Below, piece after piece: positions 11,701 through 24,004 of a stretch of DNA of 64,000 nucleotides. The DNA is from Tipula vernalis. Taxonomy: Eukaryota > Arthropoda > Insecta > Diptera > Tipulidae. The notes under the pieces are model-generated. The model saw nothing but the letters and a program-made list of their open reading frames with translations, had not been told where the DNA came from and did no database searches. A program made the position numbers and the translations under genes. The stretch spans positions 112,830,838-112,894,837 of the forward strand of contig OY282558.1 in NCBI GenBank assembly GCA_958295665.1. Direction: 5' to 3'. The first letter of the stretch is position 1; every line of letters starts with the position of its first letter.

Positions 11701-14672
11701 AACGGGTTAAAATTCTTCAGGGAAGCGGACATTACGAGATAAATCTAAGCGAACCAGGCATCGTTACAGCCGAATTTGATTTTAATACACGGGAACTAAT
11801 CATCACACCAATTCGAACAGGCGATGTACGTATCGATATACTAGATCGTTGCTTAATTACAGAGCCATCACATTTATATGTTTCGATTGTGTCAATTGGT
11901 AAAATCGAAATTCAAATGGCGGATCGCGTTGAAAAGACTAAATATATCGAAGCCATTGTACAACTTTTCGACTCGAACGATCGTCCGCTGAGCATAGAAA
12001 TAGATAATTTGGAAATTTACGATTTAACAGAGGATATCTACAATGCCAATTTAGTGAATGTAAGATTAGGCAACCAAATGAATTTGAAACCGGGTGAAAT
12101 TCGATTTATTGTTACTGGAGTTGAACTTGGCGAAACTAAAATCGTATTCAATGCCGGAAGAGCTGAAAAACAAGTATCAAGTGAGCCCGCACCAATTCAA
12201 GTATTTCCTCCGCTTCGATTATATCCTCGCAATGCTACCTTACTGATTGGGTCGTATGTACAAATATACAGCACAGGTGGACCTTATCCTGACGTGAACA
12301 TCATTTATTCCGTACAAAGTAATGATGTCGCTAAAATGGATTCATCAATTGTGACGGGGATAAAATTAGGCGAAACAAAAATTGTTGGTCGTTGCGTGGG
12401 CATTAATCCAGTCAGTGGAAATCAAATAATCTACTCAGAAGATACGGTTACAATACGTGTGATTCCGTTTGATAAAATTAAAGTTAAAATACCACTTGTG
12501 CGACTAAAGGTTGGAGCTATTATGCCAGCATCGGTTTGGGCGGTTCCGGGAATTTCCCCAATGATATTGGGTACACTCGACTCATTAAAATTCAATTGGA
12601 GCACAGATCAACCAGGCGTAGTGGAACTTGTCGGTGTATTCGCTGATGTTGGAATTGAATATGGCGAAGAAGATTCAATATCGATTCGTGTCAAAGGTTT
12701 AAGTCCAGGAAAGGCGCAAATTCATGCTACTGTCGTTACATCGGCTGGGGTTAAATTTAAATCGACTGTCGAGGTTTCTGTTTTCAAAATGTTGGAACTT
12801 GAATCACCAAAAAAAATTGTCTCTGATGCGATCATAATTTCTCCAAAAACCAGCATCCAGTTAAAATCAAATTTGGAAGATACAGTCTACGAAATCGAAA
12901 ATGGTGATCAATCGCTAAGCGTTGTAAAGGTGACACGAAATGGTTATGTACATTCAACCGAGTCGATTGGACGCAGTTTAGTAATTGCCACATCTGCCGA
13001 TCAAACACTTCCCATTCCGATCGAAGTAAAAAATATTCACTATATCCTAGCATCGCTTCATCCGGACAATTTAAAATTAAATTCGATCGAAAATAAAATT
13101 CCAAATGGATTTACTTTACTACTTCGGATCACGTTGCACGATAATTTGGGCAATGAATTTTCCCATAATTTGGATGTGAACGCATTGAATTTTAAATTAT
13201 CGCGAAAGGAAATGGTTGATGTCAGTTTGGGTGAAAATTTTACGGTTAGTTTAAATTTGATACGAGAGACATCGAATATGATTGCAATCGCGCTTCGGGA
13301 TTCCGCTGGTGTCAAGTATAATGATGATTTCTTAAAACTTTCGGTTGGTGCGTCACAATATATTTTCCCGAGTAAACTACTATTTTCGGTAGGTGATATA
13401 ATTTGTTTTGATTCACACGTTGGTTCAACATCAAAATGGTATTCTGCTGACGAATCAATTTTGAGTATAAACGAGGAATCAGGGGTTGGGTTGGTGACTG
13501 CAAGTCGATTAAAACATGGAGATAAAGTGAGCGTCTATCAAGGAGGGCGAAATTCTGGAAGTCTGAAGTTTGATTTGGAAGTGCGAGAGGCTGATAAAAT
13601 TGAATTTACAAAGACGCACGATATCATGAACGAGGAGAAATATCGAGCACTTTTGGTAGTAAAGAATCATGTGCAAATTGAAAAGACGAATAATGTGGTA
13701 AGTAGAGTAGCCGCAACCGGTTATAATTAACCAAGTAATAATCAATTTTTTATCTTTATCACTTTTTAGTTCTCGAAGAATAATTCCATTTGTCTTGCAA
13801 AAATTGATTTTGTCAATATCAATTTTTATTCGTGCAAAATCATCTCACGACAACCGGACAATAATCATCTTACCCAGTATTTTAAATCGGCTCCAATTTT
13901 CGATAAATTGCAGGGGTCATACGGCTGCGATGTAACTTTACTAATCAGCATGAATGAATTAACCACCATTGTTAAGGGTAATGAAATTAGTTTTGATCTG
14001 GAAGCAAAATTGATGAACGGAGTATCGGATGTAATTACAATAAAAATCATACCAGGAATATTAGTCACCCCGAATTACTTGACGATTGATCAATTTAAGA
14101 CTAGTGGCATTACGATTAATGGATTGGACAAAATATTGCAGAAGGTAACGGTTAAAACATCGGATACATCGTTATTGGAATTAGTTCATATGGGGAAGTC
14201 GCCGCAAGTTATAAACTATCGAGTGAAATTATTAAAACAATTTCCAGAGGATGGAGAACATTTTGTCGAGATTAATTCACCGTTGACCGAACAACGTATC
14301 ACAATACCCATATTATCCAGCTCATCGAGATTAGAGTGTGCGACAGGACCTGGAAAATCAGTATTCCTCGATTTCTCAGACTTCATGTCGAAATTCGGTC
14401 TAATTATTTCATGTGTTTTCGTTACAATAGTAACGCTTGTGCTTATTATTTACTGGATTACTAAACCACAGCCGACAGATAACAGCGTATTTTTATCCCC
14501 GCAAAGGAAATCCACATCACCAATACAATCGCCATATTCACCAAATAACATGACAATATCATACGATCAGGATTATTCACGCGCTTATCAATCGCAACCT
14601 GATTCATCGCCAATATACGGAGATACAACACTATTATCACCACAGCGACGGATAAATCGAAGGGTTTTGTGA
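8777..14672 (+). CDS. Nup210: Nuclear pore membrane glycoprotein 210 (gp210)
   Basis: Integral membrane nucleoporin of the pore-membrane ring. Predicted exons are 8777-8925, 9032-10124, 10215-13697 and 13770-14672, giving 1875 residues, close to the family's usual 1870-1890. Exon 1 encodes a signal peptide and 'YPRVLLPIFDKISINFTLE'. Exon 2 has the family signatures VIRCDVIVDIIDQLEVLTTT and RELYLEE. A bacterial-Ig-like (BIG2) fold is expected near residues 1079-1165 (PPLRLYPRNATLLIGSYVQI). One transmembrane helix lies near residues 1784-1804 (FGLIISCVFVTIVTLVLIIY), followed by a cytosolic tail of about 70 residues rich in Ser/Pro/Gln. The start was chosen because it opens a signal peptide and splices in frame. 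Intron 2 (10125-10214) is 90 bp with no stop, so it could also be read through. Confidence 0.95.
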
Positions 14673-15600
14673 TTTTGTTCGCTGTTTTTTTAGTAAGTAG
14701 TGTTAAGTAAGTCCGTATGATATTTTGAACCTTTCTCAATTATTTGTCAAAGGGTTAAGTTGTAAATATGAATTAAGTATAGATAGATAGATAGGATTAA
14801 GATTTAGTTTTCTTTTTATACAACTAGGTACTGTAATTTTAACATAGTTAAGGAAACATGTTATGGAAATCTTAGTTTATTTAACCAACGCACATTTTTT
14901 ATCTTCAAACGGATCGGCCTTCCGAACATATTTAGTCGTTATGTACACAAAGCCATTTAAGATAAAAGTGCGATCAGGGACTTGTTAATTTAATTTAATC
15001 ATAAATATTTTCACGATTTTATTATTTAATCATTACATAAAAAAAATGTGCCTTATCCCCAGTCAAGAAAGAACAGCCCATTACGTGTTTTTCTCTCAAC
15101 TTCTGTATTAGGATTCAGTCATTGAAAAGTGTTCATGCGATACACCCTATTATATCTAATAAATAATAATTAAAATATGTAATTGTAATTTTAATATTTG
15201 TTACGTTTTTAATTATTTAGTTTTCTTTGTAGTTTTATTTTGAAAAGACGCTTAAAAGAAATTATAATTTTAAATTAATTTAAATGTTAATTACCTAATT
15301 AATTTTCTTTAGTCATTAAAATTTAAGAAAGAACTTATTTGTTTGTTTTTTTCAGGAATCTAGATGTATCTCCTAATAAAGAAATATTATTTGTTTAATT
15401 TATAATTTGAATTAGTTAGGAATAAGAGGAGTGTACTAAAAGTTTTTTTTTCTTTTTAAGTTTAAGTTAAGAGAGCCGAAGATATGAATTGAATAAAATA
15501 AACTTATTAAGGCGAAAAGATGTAAAATAAATTTTTTTAATTTTCCTATACATTCTTCCCATATGTCGCACTAAATTCCATTCTTATTGCGCGAAACAAA
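14673..15600. other. 3' UTR and AT-rich intergenic DNA
   Basis: Very AT-rich, with several possible polyadenylation hexamers (for example AATAAA at 15158-15163 and around 15490). None can be assigned to Nup210 with confidence. No coding is seen. Confidence 0.5.
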
Positions 15601-16300
15601 ATTCAGGAATTTAACAGGGTTTGATTAATCTGAATTGAAATGAACAAAATTTGCAGAAGATTACGTTTCGATGCCCATAATTATTTTTTAATGGTGTAGA
15701 AAGACCTACTTTCGACGACTTGAGGCACTCCAAAGTCTCATCTCTTTTGCAGGTATAGCTCCATGCGAACCTATAATAGGTTTTGGGGGTCCGCCCATAA
15801 ATTCTGCCCTGCAACAACGCTGATGAAATGATACTTCTCTGCTTAATAATAGTAAACGGTTTTTACAACCCGTACCATATCAATACCTGACTCCTTCGGT
15901 TTCGATCCCGAGATAGCTCATCGCATTGCCCTAGACAACGGGAGGATGCCAAATCGTTCTGGCCGTAGAGCCATCCTCGCTCATAACGTCTCACCTCTCA
16001 GAAACCGCTGCACTATTCGTTGCAAAGCTCGGGATGTGCTATTATCGTCGCATGACCTCTCGAACGTCATCAGCCATCTTTGTTACTCATCCATCAAGGT
16101 CCTACTCTCACACCCTTACAAGATGACAACTGGCATGACCAACGCGCCCTGTACAACTTCAATTTATAGGTATTGATTTGCAAGATATTTGAAATTTAGC
16201 AATGGACTTATAGGATATAAAGCAAGGCTGCCAGCAGCAAGACGCTCCTTGATGTCCTCCGCTCCTTTATCACTCCCTCAAATGTGTAGTTACCATCGCT
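15600..16300. other. Non-coding DNA, possibly LINE 3' part
   Basis: Sequence lying just downstream (in the minus-strand sense) of the LINE RT blocks. I could not align it to a LINE C-terminus. The 68- and 76-residue ORFs at 15611-15817 and 15946-16176 are not recognised. Confidence 0.4.
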
Positions 16301-19110
16301 AAAATTAATTGCGTCATAATCTCTAAAACCGGATATCAGATATTTTCACGCCGTTGCCATGCAGTCTAATGATAGGCGAGAACCTGATTTTCCTGAGGTA
16401 TTTCACTTTTACTAAAAATAAATTCCAACAGAGCCTTCTCCCTTATCGAATGTCGGAGCTAATTGCAAAAATTCTCAATAGCTTGTTCTCAACTTTAATA
16501 CAACATAGTGGCTGCAATGTTGTCTTTATACATAGATGTACATATTAATTAGGTATTGCATAGCAAACCATAGACTATCTCGATTGATCGAGCCGAAGGC
16601 TTGTTTGAATCCAGGAACTCCTGGTGTAAACCGCTAGATGCCTCATAATATTTAGAAACGATCATTCGTAGTGAAAACTTGATCATTTACTGACTGATTC
16701 GGACAAAATCCTTCATGTAGTCACAAATAACTTCCTCCGCTAACGTATAGTGATCCTTCCTTATTCTATTTAAGACAGTAATTTGTAGGCTGTGCAAAGG
16801 AGAGCTAAACCGCGGTAGTTCCCGTACTTCATGCTAGCTCACTCCTTAGAGACAGGTCAAAAAGACAGTTCCAGAAAATATCGCCACCGAATATCAAGAG
16901 CTCCGTTTATGCATGGTCTATATAAATTCCTCAAGAGATGAATCCTCAATATATACCTCTGCGGTCTGTATTTGAAGAGCTTCATGTACAGTCTAACACA
17001 TGTTGAAGATAAGTAGATCGGAAAAAAGTTTATTCGCGTAGGTTTCCGGTCCCGAATGGCAGTTGACCTAGGCTTGAAAGTATGCTGCAATCCTGTAAGT
17101 GGTCGTCCATGAACAACGTCACGAGATTTTCGATCATTTTTAACCATCCTCACCCCTTCGTCACAATCTCACAAAGCTTTATACCTCTCTTTTAAAACTA
17201 CGACACAAATTTCGTACCGTCCCCTCGTTTCATCTAGTTAAAACCTATCACATATTTGAATACAGATTGCTTCCGTTTTAAAAAGAGTTACCTCTCCCAA
17301 TGTCACACATCATCACGTTTGCCGATACCCCTTTCTCCCCATAAGAGCATGACGTAGGTGATGGTTAACGCCTAATTCCTTTGAAGAAATTACGCGAATT
17401 GTGCTCATTGCAATCGGTCGAAAAGACAGTTCTAGAAAATATCGCCGCCGAATATCAAGAGCTCCGAATTTATGCAATCGACCTCAGGTGAACGACTTCT
17501 CTTTAGTCTCTGCATGGTCTATATAAATTCCTCAAGAGATGGATCCTCAATATATACCTCTGCGGTCTGTATTTGAAGAGCTTCATCTACAGTGTAACAC
17601 GTCATGTTGAAGGTAAGTAGATCGGAAAAATGTTTATTCGCGTAGGTTTCCGGTCCCGAATGGCAGTTGACCTAGGCTTGAAAGTATGGTGAAATCCTTT
17701 TGATTTTTGATCTTTTTTAACCATCCTCACCCCTTCGTCACAATCTCACAAAGCTTTATACCTCTCTTTTAAAATCTACGTCACAAATTTAGTACCGTCC
17801 CCTCGTTTCATCTAGTTAAAATCTATCAAATATTTGAATACAGATTGCTTCCGTTTTAAAAAGAGTTGAATCTCCCAATGTCACACATCATCACGTTTGC
17901 CGATACCCCTTTCTCCCCATAAGAGCATGACGTAGGTGATGGATAACGCCTAATTCCTTTGAAGAAATTAAGCTCATTGCAATCGGTCGAAAAGACAGTT
18001 CCAGAAAATATCGCCGCCGAATATCAAGAGCTCCGAATTTATGCAATCGACCTCAGGTGAACGACTTCTCTTCAGTCTCTGCATGGTCTATATAAATTTC
18101 TCAAGAGATTGATCCTCAATATATACCTCTGCGGTCTTTATTTGAAGAGCTTCATCAACAGTGTAACACGTCATGTTGAAGTTAGATCGGAAAAATGTTT
18201 ATTCGCGTAGGTTCCCGATTCCGAATGGTAGTTGACCTAGGCATAAAAGTATGGTGCAATCCTGTAAGTGGTCGTCCATGAACAACGTCACGAGATTTTT
18301 GATCATTTTTAACCATCCTCACCCCTTCGTCACAATCTCACAAAGCTTTATACCTCTCTTCTAAAAACTACGTCACAAATTTAGTACCGTCCCCTCGTTT
18401 CATCTAGTTAAAATCTATCAAATATTTGAATACAGATTGCTTCCGTTTTAAAAAGAGTTGCCTCCCCCAATGTCACACATCATCACGTTTGCCGATACCC
18501 CTTTCTCCCCATAAGAGCATGACGTAGGTGATGGATAACGCCTAATTCCTTTGAAGAAATTACGCGAATTGTGCTCATTGCTGAGTTGTTGTACTTTCCA
18601 AATTTCGGCCTTCTACCATTCACGATTTGCCTATGATAAAATCTTACATCTTGAACCGTTCGAGCCTGTCATTTTGAAATTAACGCGTGTTTGGCTTCGA
18701 GAAGTCTTGCCTGGATGAGTCCAAGTTTCTAAATGGATCTTCTTGGGTTAAAGAAATGTGTTAGCGACTCTGACATCGTGCACGTTCGCAAACTATATTA
18801 TTCTCTCACCATTATCGGTCGTAATTTCTTGTCGGGAGTACGGACCTATGTTTCCACATAAGTCAGTCTGATTTATATCAGCTCTAGCATTAAGGTCATT
18901 AGTTAATCTGACGTCATTCTTAGGTATAGATCTCTCTTCAGACCACCCAAATTATTGTAAAATGAGTATTTATCGTATTAGCTTTGGCTAATTTCAGTGG
19001 GTACGTGTGTGTACGCAGATTATCGAAACATTACAAGCGAAGCATACATAATCAGAAGAAAGTCAATACCAAGATTGCCGAGGTTATCTCCACTGAAAGC
19101 AAAAAGTCAT
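16300..19110 (-). mobile_element. Antisense LINE relic with internal triplication
   Basis: A decayed non-LTR retrotransposon on the minus strand. Near 18850-18600 the reading 'TDNGERII.FANVHDVRVANTFL.PKKIHLETWTHPG' is the end of an endonuclease domain. Near 17500, and in two sister copies, 'EDPSLEEFI.TMQRLKRSRSPEVDCINSELL' is the segment just before the RT. Near 16860-16560 come 'YGNYRGIALLCTAYKLLS' and 'QAFGSINRDSLWFAMQYL', RT blocks of the family with 'C(S/N)NYRGISLL'. Stops and frameshifts are abundant. The order endonuclease, pre-RT, RT is kept, so it was once one element. The exact clade was not fixed. Confidence 0.7.
16860..18582. repeat. Three tandem copies of a ~565-bp unit
   Basis: Units begin at about 16860, 17421 and 17990, all with AAAAGACAGTTC.AGAAAATA, and the last ends near 18582 (GTGCTCATTG). 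Copies are highly similar. Differences include a roughly 25-bp stretch missing from copy 1 (after AGAGCTCCG) and a short deletion in copy 2. Read on the minus strand each unit carries the pre-RT LINE segment 'PSLEEFI...SPEVDCINSELL', so the triplication happened inside a LINE. Confidence 0.85.
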
Positions 19111-19630
19111 CGAGTTTCTGAGAGCAACGAATTCTAGCCGATGGTCTTTCATGTGGGTAATAAGGCCTCTAAACCGCCTTGTTTTAGTAATGACTGTACG
19201 TTCCACGAGCCGATCCTACATCTAGCATCCGGCTAGCGGCTATATTAGTACATTAGCGATTGCGGGTCGTTAACCCAGCAATCCAACCGGTTAGTCGCAT
19301 CCCACGTCCTACCTACCACAAGCATTGGATACTGTGGTGGTATTATAAGGCTGATGACCGTTCGATAGGATAAGTCAACGCAGTGCCCCTAACCACAAAG
19401 GCCTTGTATTTCAATCTTCTATTGGCGATCGGCCAAACGATTTATGGTGGGATTGTAATTTGTCAGCAAAACTTTCGACCCACCCTATCTGACATTTCAT
19501 GTTTATATACAGCAGACAGCAGTTCACCAAAAATTTCATGTCAGATGTTGTTTATGTTTATCGTAAAGAAGTTTTTGCCACAAAAAATAATAAATTTCAC
19601 TAACAACTAGCTAAGATTTAAAACTATAAA
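19111..19630. other. LINE 5' flank and Taf5 upstream region
   Basis: No coding is recognised. Positions 19383-19630 precede the Taf5 ATG and presumably include its promoter and 5' UTR. No clear TATA or initiator could be assigned. Confidence 0.4.
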
Positions 19631-21713
19631 ATGGCCCAAAATAAATCGGACCTATTTGCTGTCCTCCAGCTTTTAAAAAAATATAATTTAAAGGTAAGTA
19701 ATGCCAGAAATTATGAATTATAAATTACTCTGAAAACATAACCTTACTTTTTGACTTTTTGTAGGGCACCGAAGATACTTTAAAGCGAGAAGCTGGTTTA
19801 GCCGAAGTTCCTGAAGTGTTAGCCGGTGACGCAGAAGTATCTAGTGTTCTTGCGGCATACAAAAGTGAAGGTGATCCAGAAATTTATTTAAATGCATATC
19901 TTGAACTTCGTCAGTTTGTAGAGGACTCTCTGGATATTTATAAGGTACATACTACCTAATTCAAACCATGCATAATTTATACTGAAAATAATCATTTTTT
20001 TTGTATTTTTAGCATGAGCTTGGTTTAATTCTTTATCCGGTATTTGTGCATATGTATATAGAGCTTGTTTGCAATGCACACGAAAATCAGGCGATCACAT
20101 TCATGGAAAAATTTGGCCCTGAACAGGAATACTACTATCAAGATGACTTAAAAAAATTGGCAATGGTTACAAAACCCGCACATATGAAAGGGAACGATTT
20201 AGCTGAAAATCTAAAATCTAATGAATTCATAATTCGAGTATCCAGAGATACTCTCTCTCTGCTTAAGCGTCACTTGTCTGAGAAGAAGCAATGTGTTATT
20301 ATGAACATACTTAATGAGCATCTTTATTTCGACTTGTACGAAGGTGTAGCCAGAAATAGAACACAATGTCAAGCAACTGCGGGAGCAATGCAAGGTGAGG
20401 CACGTCGCCAGGATAATAAAATTAAAGTCTACTATGGTCTTCTTAAAGAGCCTGATTTCCAAACGCTTACCGCACCACCAGAAGAGGATGATGATATGGA
20501 TCCTGAAGCACCGGATAAGCCTAAAAAAAAGAAACCCAAGAAAGATCCGCTGTTCTCGAAGAAATCGAAATCAGATCCAAATGCACCGTCGATAGATCGA
20601 ATGCCTTTACCCGAATTAAAAGATGTCGACAAAATTGAAAAGCTTAAAGCATTAAGAGAGGCCACAAAACGTGTAAATTTGGGACCCGAAACTTTACCAT
20701 CAGTTTGTTTTTATACCATATTGAACTCGGCACATGCTGTCACATGCGCTGAAATGAGTGAAGATTCAAGTCTTATGGCTTGTGGTTTTGCCGATTCAAC
20801 AATTAAAGTTTGGTGTCTAACACCGGCCAAATTACGAGAGATGAAACCAACCGATCAGCTAAAAGATATTGATCGTGATGCTGAAGATGTTTTAGTACGC
20901 ATGATGGATGATCGACGCGGTGAGAAGCAACGTACTTTTTTAGGCCATAATGGCCCCGTTTACAAATGCTCATTTTCGCCAGACCGAGCCCTATTATTAT
21001 CTTGCTCAGAGGATGGAACAATCCGTTTATGGTCACTTCATACATGGACTTGTGTTGTAGTTTATAAAGGACATCAATTCCCTGTGTGGGATGTAAAATT
21101 TTCACCTCACGGCTATTACTTCCTATCGTGTTCATATGATAAAACCGCACGTCTCTGGGCAACAGACTATCACCAACCTCTACGAATATTTTGGGGCCAT
21201 TTATCCGATGTAGATGTTGGGGTATTCCATCCTAATTCGAATTATTTAGCTACTGGATCAAGTGATCGAACAGTTCGTTTATGGGATTGCACAACTGGAA
21301 ATTATGTCCGACTAATGACTGGTCACAAAGCACCAATCTATACATTGGCATTCTCGATTTGCGGACGATATTTAGCATCAGGCGGTGCTGACCATAAAGT
21401 GTTTGTATGGGATCTAGCCCACGGTCATTTAATAGCGTCATTCGCCCATCACACAGCCACAATACATTCATTGTGCTTTAGTCGTGACGGTAACATATTG
21501 GCCACTGGATCTTTGGACTGTACACTAAAATTATGGGATTTTTCTAAGCTATGCGATGATGTACATGGCGAAAGTGTGAATGTATCTCATAACCCTGACG
21601 TGCGAGATGGAGAAGCATATTTGCTACGCTCGTTTCCAACAAAATCGTCACCATTTATTGCATTACATTTCACGCGCCGAAATTTATTATTAGCGATAGG
21701 TTTATTCGACTAA
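19631..21713 (+). CDS. Taf5: TFIID subunit 5 (TAF5)
   Basis: WD40 scaffold subunit of the general transcription factor TFIID. Exons are 19631-19693, 19765-19944 and 20013-21713, giving 647 residues, slightly shorter than other insect and vertebrate TAF5. Introns are 71 and 68 bp with GTAAGT and GTACAT donors. An N-terminal LisH-type motif spans about residues 7-36 (FAVLQLLKKYNLKGTEDTLK). The TAF5 NTD2 domain (about residues 48-200) contains LNAYLELRQFVEDSLDIYKH. An acidic then lysine-rich linker lies near 237-272 (EEDDDMDPEAPDKPKKKKPK). WD repeats run from about 310 to 600, with repeated GH...LRLW-type ends such as GHNGPVYKCSFSPDRALLLS. The downstream RCC1-like gene starts 144 bp after the stop; AATAAA at 21727-21732 is a likely poly(A) signal. 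Confidence 0.97.
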
Positions 21714-21726
21714 AACATTTCGTTTA

Positions 21727-21732
21727 AATAAA
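21727..21732 (+). terminator. Probable Taf5 polyadenylation signal
   Basis: AATAAA begins 14 bases after the Taf5 stop codon. Very close to the stop but plausible for a compact gene; another candidate lies near 21810. Confidence 0.45.
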
Positions 21733-21857
21733 GTTACTTTAAAATCAAATAGATGTCAGTAATTTGTATTCAGCAATAATTTTATTAAATTGTACAACCC
21801 TATCGTATCCAAAATAAATATTTTGACAGTTCAAAATTAAGTCCAAAAAAGTGCAAA

Positions 21858-23210
21858 ATGTTTAGAAAAATTGTAAAATTTGAAAATTTTTCAAAATTAT
21901 TCAACATCTCGAAACAATTTTACTCGAATAAATTAAAAACACACATTAAGCGTCGTATAAAAGTGCAAAATGTGGACGAAATCGATATACATAAATATCC
22001 AACCTCGAATACAACCGATAAGCGTCTTTATGTATGGGGCCTATCAGAAACCGGTGCCCTTGGAATCAATGATTCACTGAAAAAACAATCTCAAAAGCAT
22101 ACCGCTTATGTACAACATCCGACCAGACATAGATTTGGTGAAAAATTTGAAATAAAAACTGCATCTTGCGGCTATGGATTTTCACTTTTCGTAGTCGAGA
22201 CAGCAGATGGTTACAATTTATTTGGAACCGGAATAAATTCTGATTCCCAGTTAGGACATCACCAGCATCGTGGCGAAACAAACGAACCAATTGATTTATT
22301 AATAGTGCCAGCCCCAATAGAAATGTCACATAAAGATAAAATAATTGGATGCGCTGCTGGTCGAGCTCATTCTCTGGCCCTGTCAGAATTTGGGAAGGTA
22401 TACTCCTTCGGAAATAATGCTTATGGACAGTGTGGTCGTAAAATTATTGAAGATGAACATTATGCGGGGAATTCGATTATACACGAAGTTAAAATTCCCG
22501 AAAAAGTGGTTAATATTGAATGCGGTCAGGATCATAGTATGTTTGTAACGGAATCGGGACGAGTATACGCATGTGGCTGGGGTTCAGATGGACAAACCGG
22601 ACTTTCGAATTTTAAAACGGCTGATATACCAGAACTTGTGGAAGGCGAAATAAAAAATGAGCGAATAGTTAAATTATCATCTGCAGCTGATTGTGTTCTA
22701 GCTTTAAATGATCGGGGTGAAGTTTTTGGATGGGGAAATTCGGAATATGGCCAGCTCGGTCTCGATGATGAATACCAGCAAATTAATAGGCCACATTTAT
22801 TGAACGATGTTAAACAGTTAGGTAAAATATTAGATATTGCAACTGGCGGTTCATATTGTCTAGTCCTGAATGAAAATCATGATGTCTTTAGTTGGGGATA
22901 TGGCATACTTGGATTTGGTCCACAAGTCGATTATGCTAAGAAGCCAAAATTATTACCACCTCCGCTTTTTGGCCGGAATGAATTTAATTCAGAGAGCCGG
23001 GTCACATCGATCTATAGTGGAATGAGTCATATGGGAGCGATTAATAGTGATAATGATTTATATATGTGGGGACACAATAAGCACGGTTGCCTCGGTTTAG
23101 GGCACACCAAAGATCAATTCTTTCCGTTACGGACGAGTATTGGAGCGAAAGTGGAAACAATTTTTTGTGGTGTTGACCATACGCTCGCCTTATGTAGAGG
23201 ATTTGCTTAG
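21858..23210 (+). CDS. RCC1L: RCC1-like mitochondrial protein (RCC1L/WBSCR16 type)
   Basis: Single-exon gene of 450 residues, predicted to form a seven-bladed RCC1 beta-propeller. RCC1 repeats start near residue 55 with LYVWGLSETGALGI. Later repeats include YSFGNNAYGQCGR, YACGWGSDGQTGLS, FGWGNSEYGQLGL and YMWGHNKHGCLGLGH. The first 45 residues are rich in Lys/Arg/Asn/Phe and lack acidic residues for long stretches, as in a mitochondrial presequence. Vertebrate RCC1L acts at the mitochondrial inner membrane in mitochondrial rRNA and ribosome handling and has been proposed to be an OPA1 exchange factor; function here is by family inference. It lies head to tail with Taf5. The gap is only 144 bp, so its promoter must be short. 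AATAAA at 23232-23237 is a likely poly(A) signal. Confidence 0.9.
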   Translation: MFRKIVKFENFSKLFNISKQFYSNKLKTHIKRRIKVQNVDEIDIHKYPTSNTTDKRLYVWGLSETGALGINDSLKKQSQKHTAYVQHPTRHRFGEKFEIKTASCGYGFSLFVVETADGYNLFGTGINSDSQLGHHQHRGETNEPIDLLIVPAPIEMSHKDKIIGCAAGRAHSLALSEFGKVYSFGNNAYGQCGRKIIEDEHYAGNSIIHEVKIPEKVVNIECGQDHSMFVTESGRVYACGWGSDGQTGLSNFKTADIPELVEGEIKNERIVKLSSAADCVLALNDRGEVFGWGNSEYGQLGLDDEYQQINRPHLLNDVKQLGKILDIATGGSYCLVLNENHDVFSWGYGILGFGPQVDYAKKPKLLPPPLFGRNEFNSESRVTSIYSGMSHMGAINSDNDLYMWGHNKHGCLGLGHTKDQFFPLRTSIGAKVETIFCGVDHTLALCRGFA

Positions 23211-23231
23211 ATTTAAGAACAAAAAGTGTTA

Positions 23232-23237
23232 AATAAA
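23232..23237 (+). terminator. Probable RCC1L polyadenylation signal
   Basis: AATAAA 21 bases past the stop codon in an AT-rich 3' flank. Confidence 0.5.
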
Positions 23238-23931
23238 TATTTATTCTACATATAAGCCGTATTTAGAAATTATTTTATTTATTCTAAGCACCATTCGTTG
23301 TGCAAAAACCAAAAATTCTGTCGTAAATTATGGTGACAGTTTAGAATTCTCTAATTTATATCTTTGTTGTTAAACGCATTTTAGTTATTAATTAGATCGT
23401 TTTAAATCACGTAAAAGGTAAAACACATAAATCAAACGAGTCAAAGTGTTTTATTACAGGATGCCTGGCCCTGGTTGGTGATCTCAGCGTACTAATCAAT
23501 TATGGACATTCTTCGCATGACGAAATTTATATTTATCTAAAATAATATTAAAGAATAATAGAATTTAATCTTATTAAGCTAACCACAGATTACAGATAAG
23601 CCTACTCAATCAAACTTTAGATTTTTTGCAATAATTCTATAGCAATGATTCAAGTTAAAGAACGGTTATTTTAAATATGATTTCATTGATTAAGCGGCCA
23701 ATAAAATCTATTTTATTGATAGTTGATTGATCAATACATTGATCAATTTTATTGTAGTAAGCATAAACACAAAGAGATGGCGTTCGTACACGATGAAGCT
23801 TTGATAAAAACGTTATTTTGTCAGATGATGCGTCAGTATATTTGAAATAATTGATTACGCAAGGTTCTTCGCAATGTTTTTTATAATTTGTGTCCTGTAG
23901 TTATTTTGTTTAATAAAAAAAAAAAAAAAAT
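23238..23931. other. AT-rich intergenic DNA
   Basis: No coding seen. A run of A at about 23916-23930 serves as the T-tract terminator of the minus-strand tRNA that follows. Confidence 0.5.
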
Positions 23932-24004
23932 TGGTTCCATCCAGGATCGAACTGGAGACCTTCTGCGTGTAAAGCAGACGTGATAACCGCTACACTATGG
24001 AACC
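23932..24004 (-). tRNA. tRNA-Val (UAC)
   Basis: Minus-strand cloverleaf of 73 nt. The acceptor stem GGTTCCA pairs with TGGAACC, with discriminator A. The anticodon loop TTTACAC gives anticodon UAC (valine). The T-arm is TCCAGTTCGATCCTGGA. The internal promoter boxes are present (A box within TAGTGTAGCGGTTATCAC, B box GTTCGATCC). The T-tract just downstream terminates RNA polymerase III. CCA is not encoded, as expected for a nuclear gene. Confidence 0.97.
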
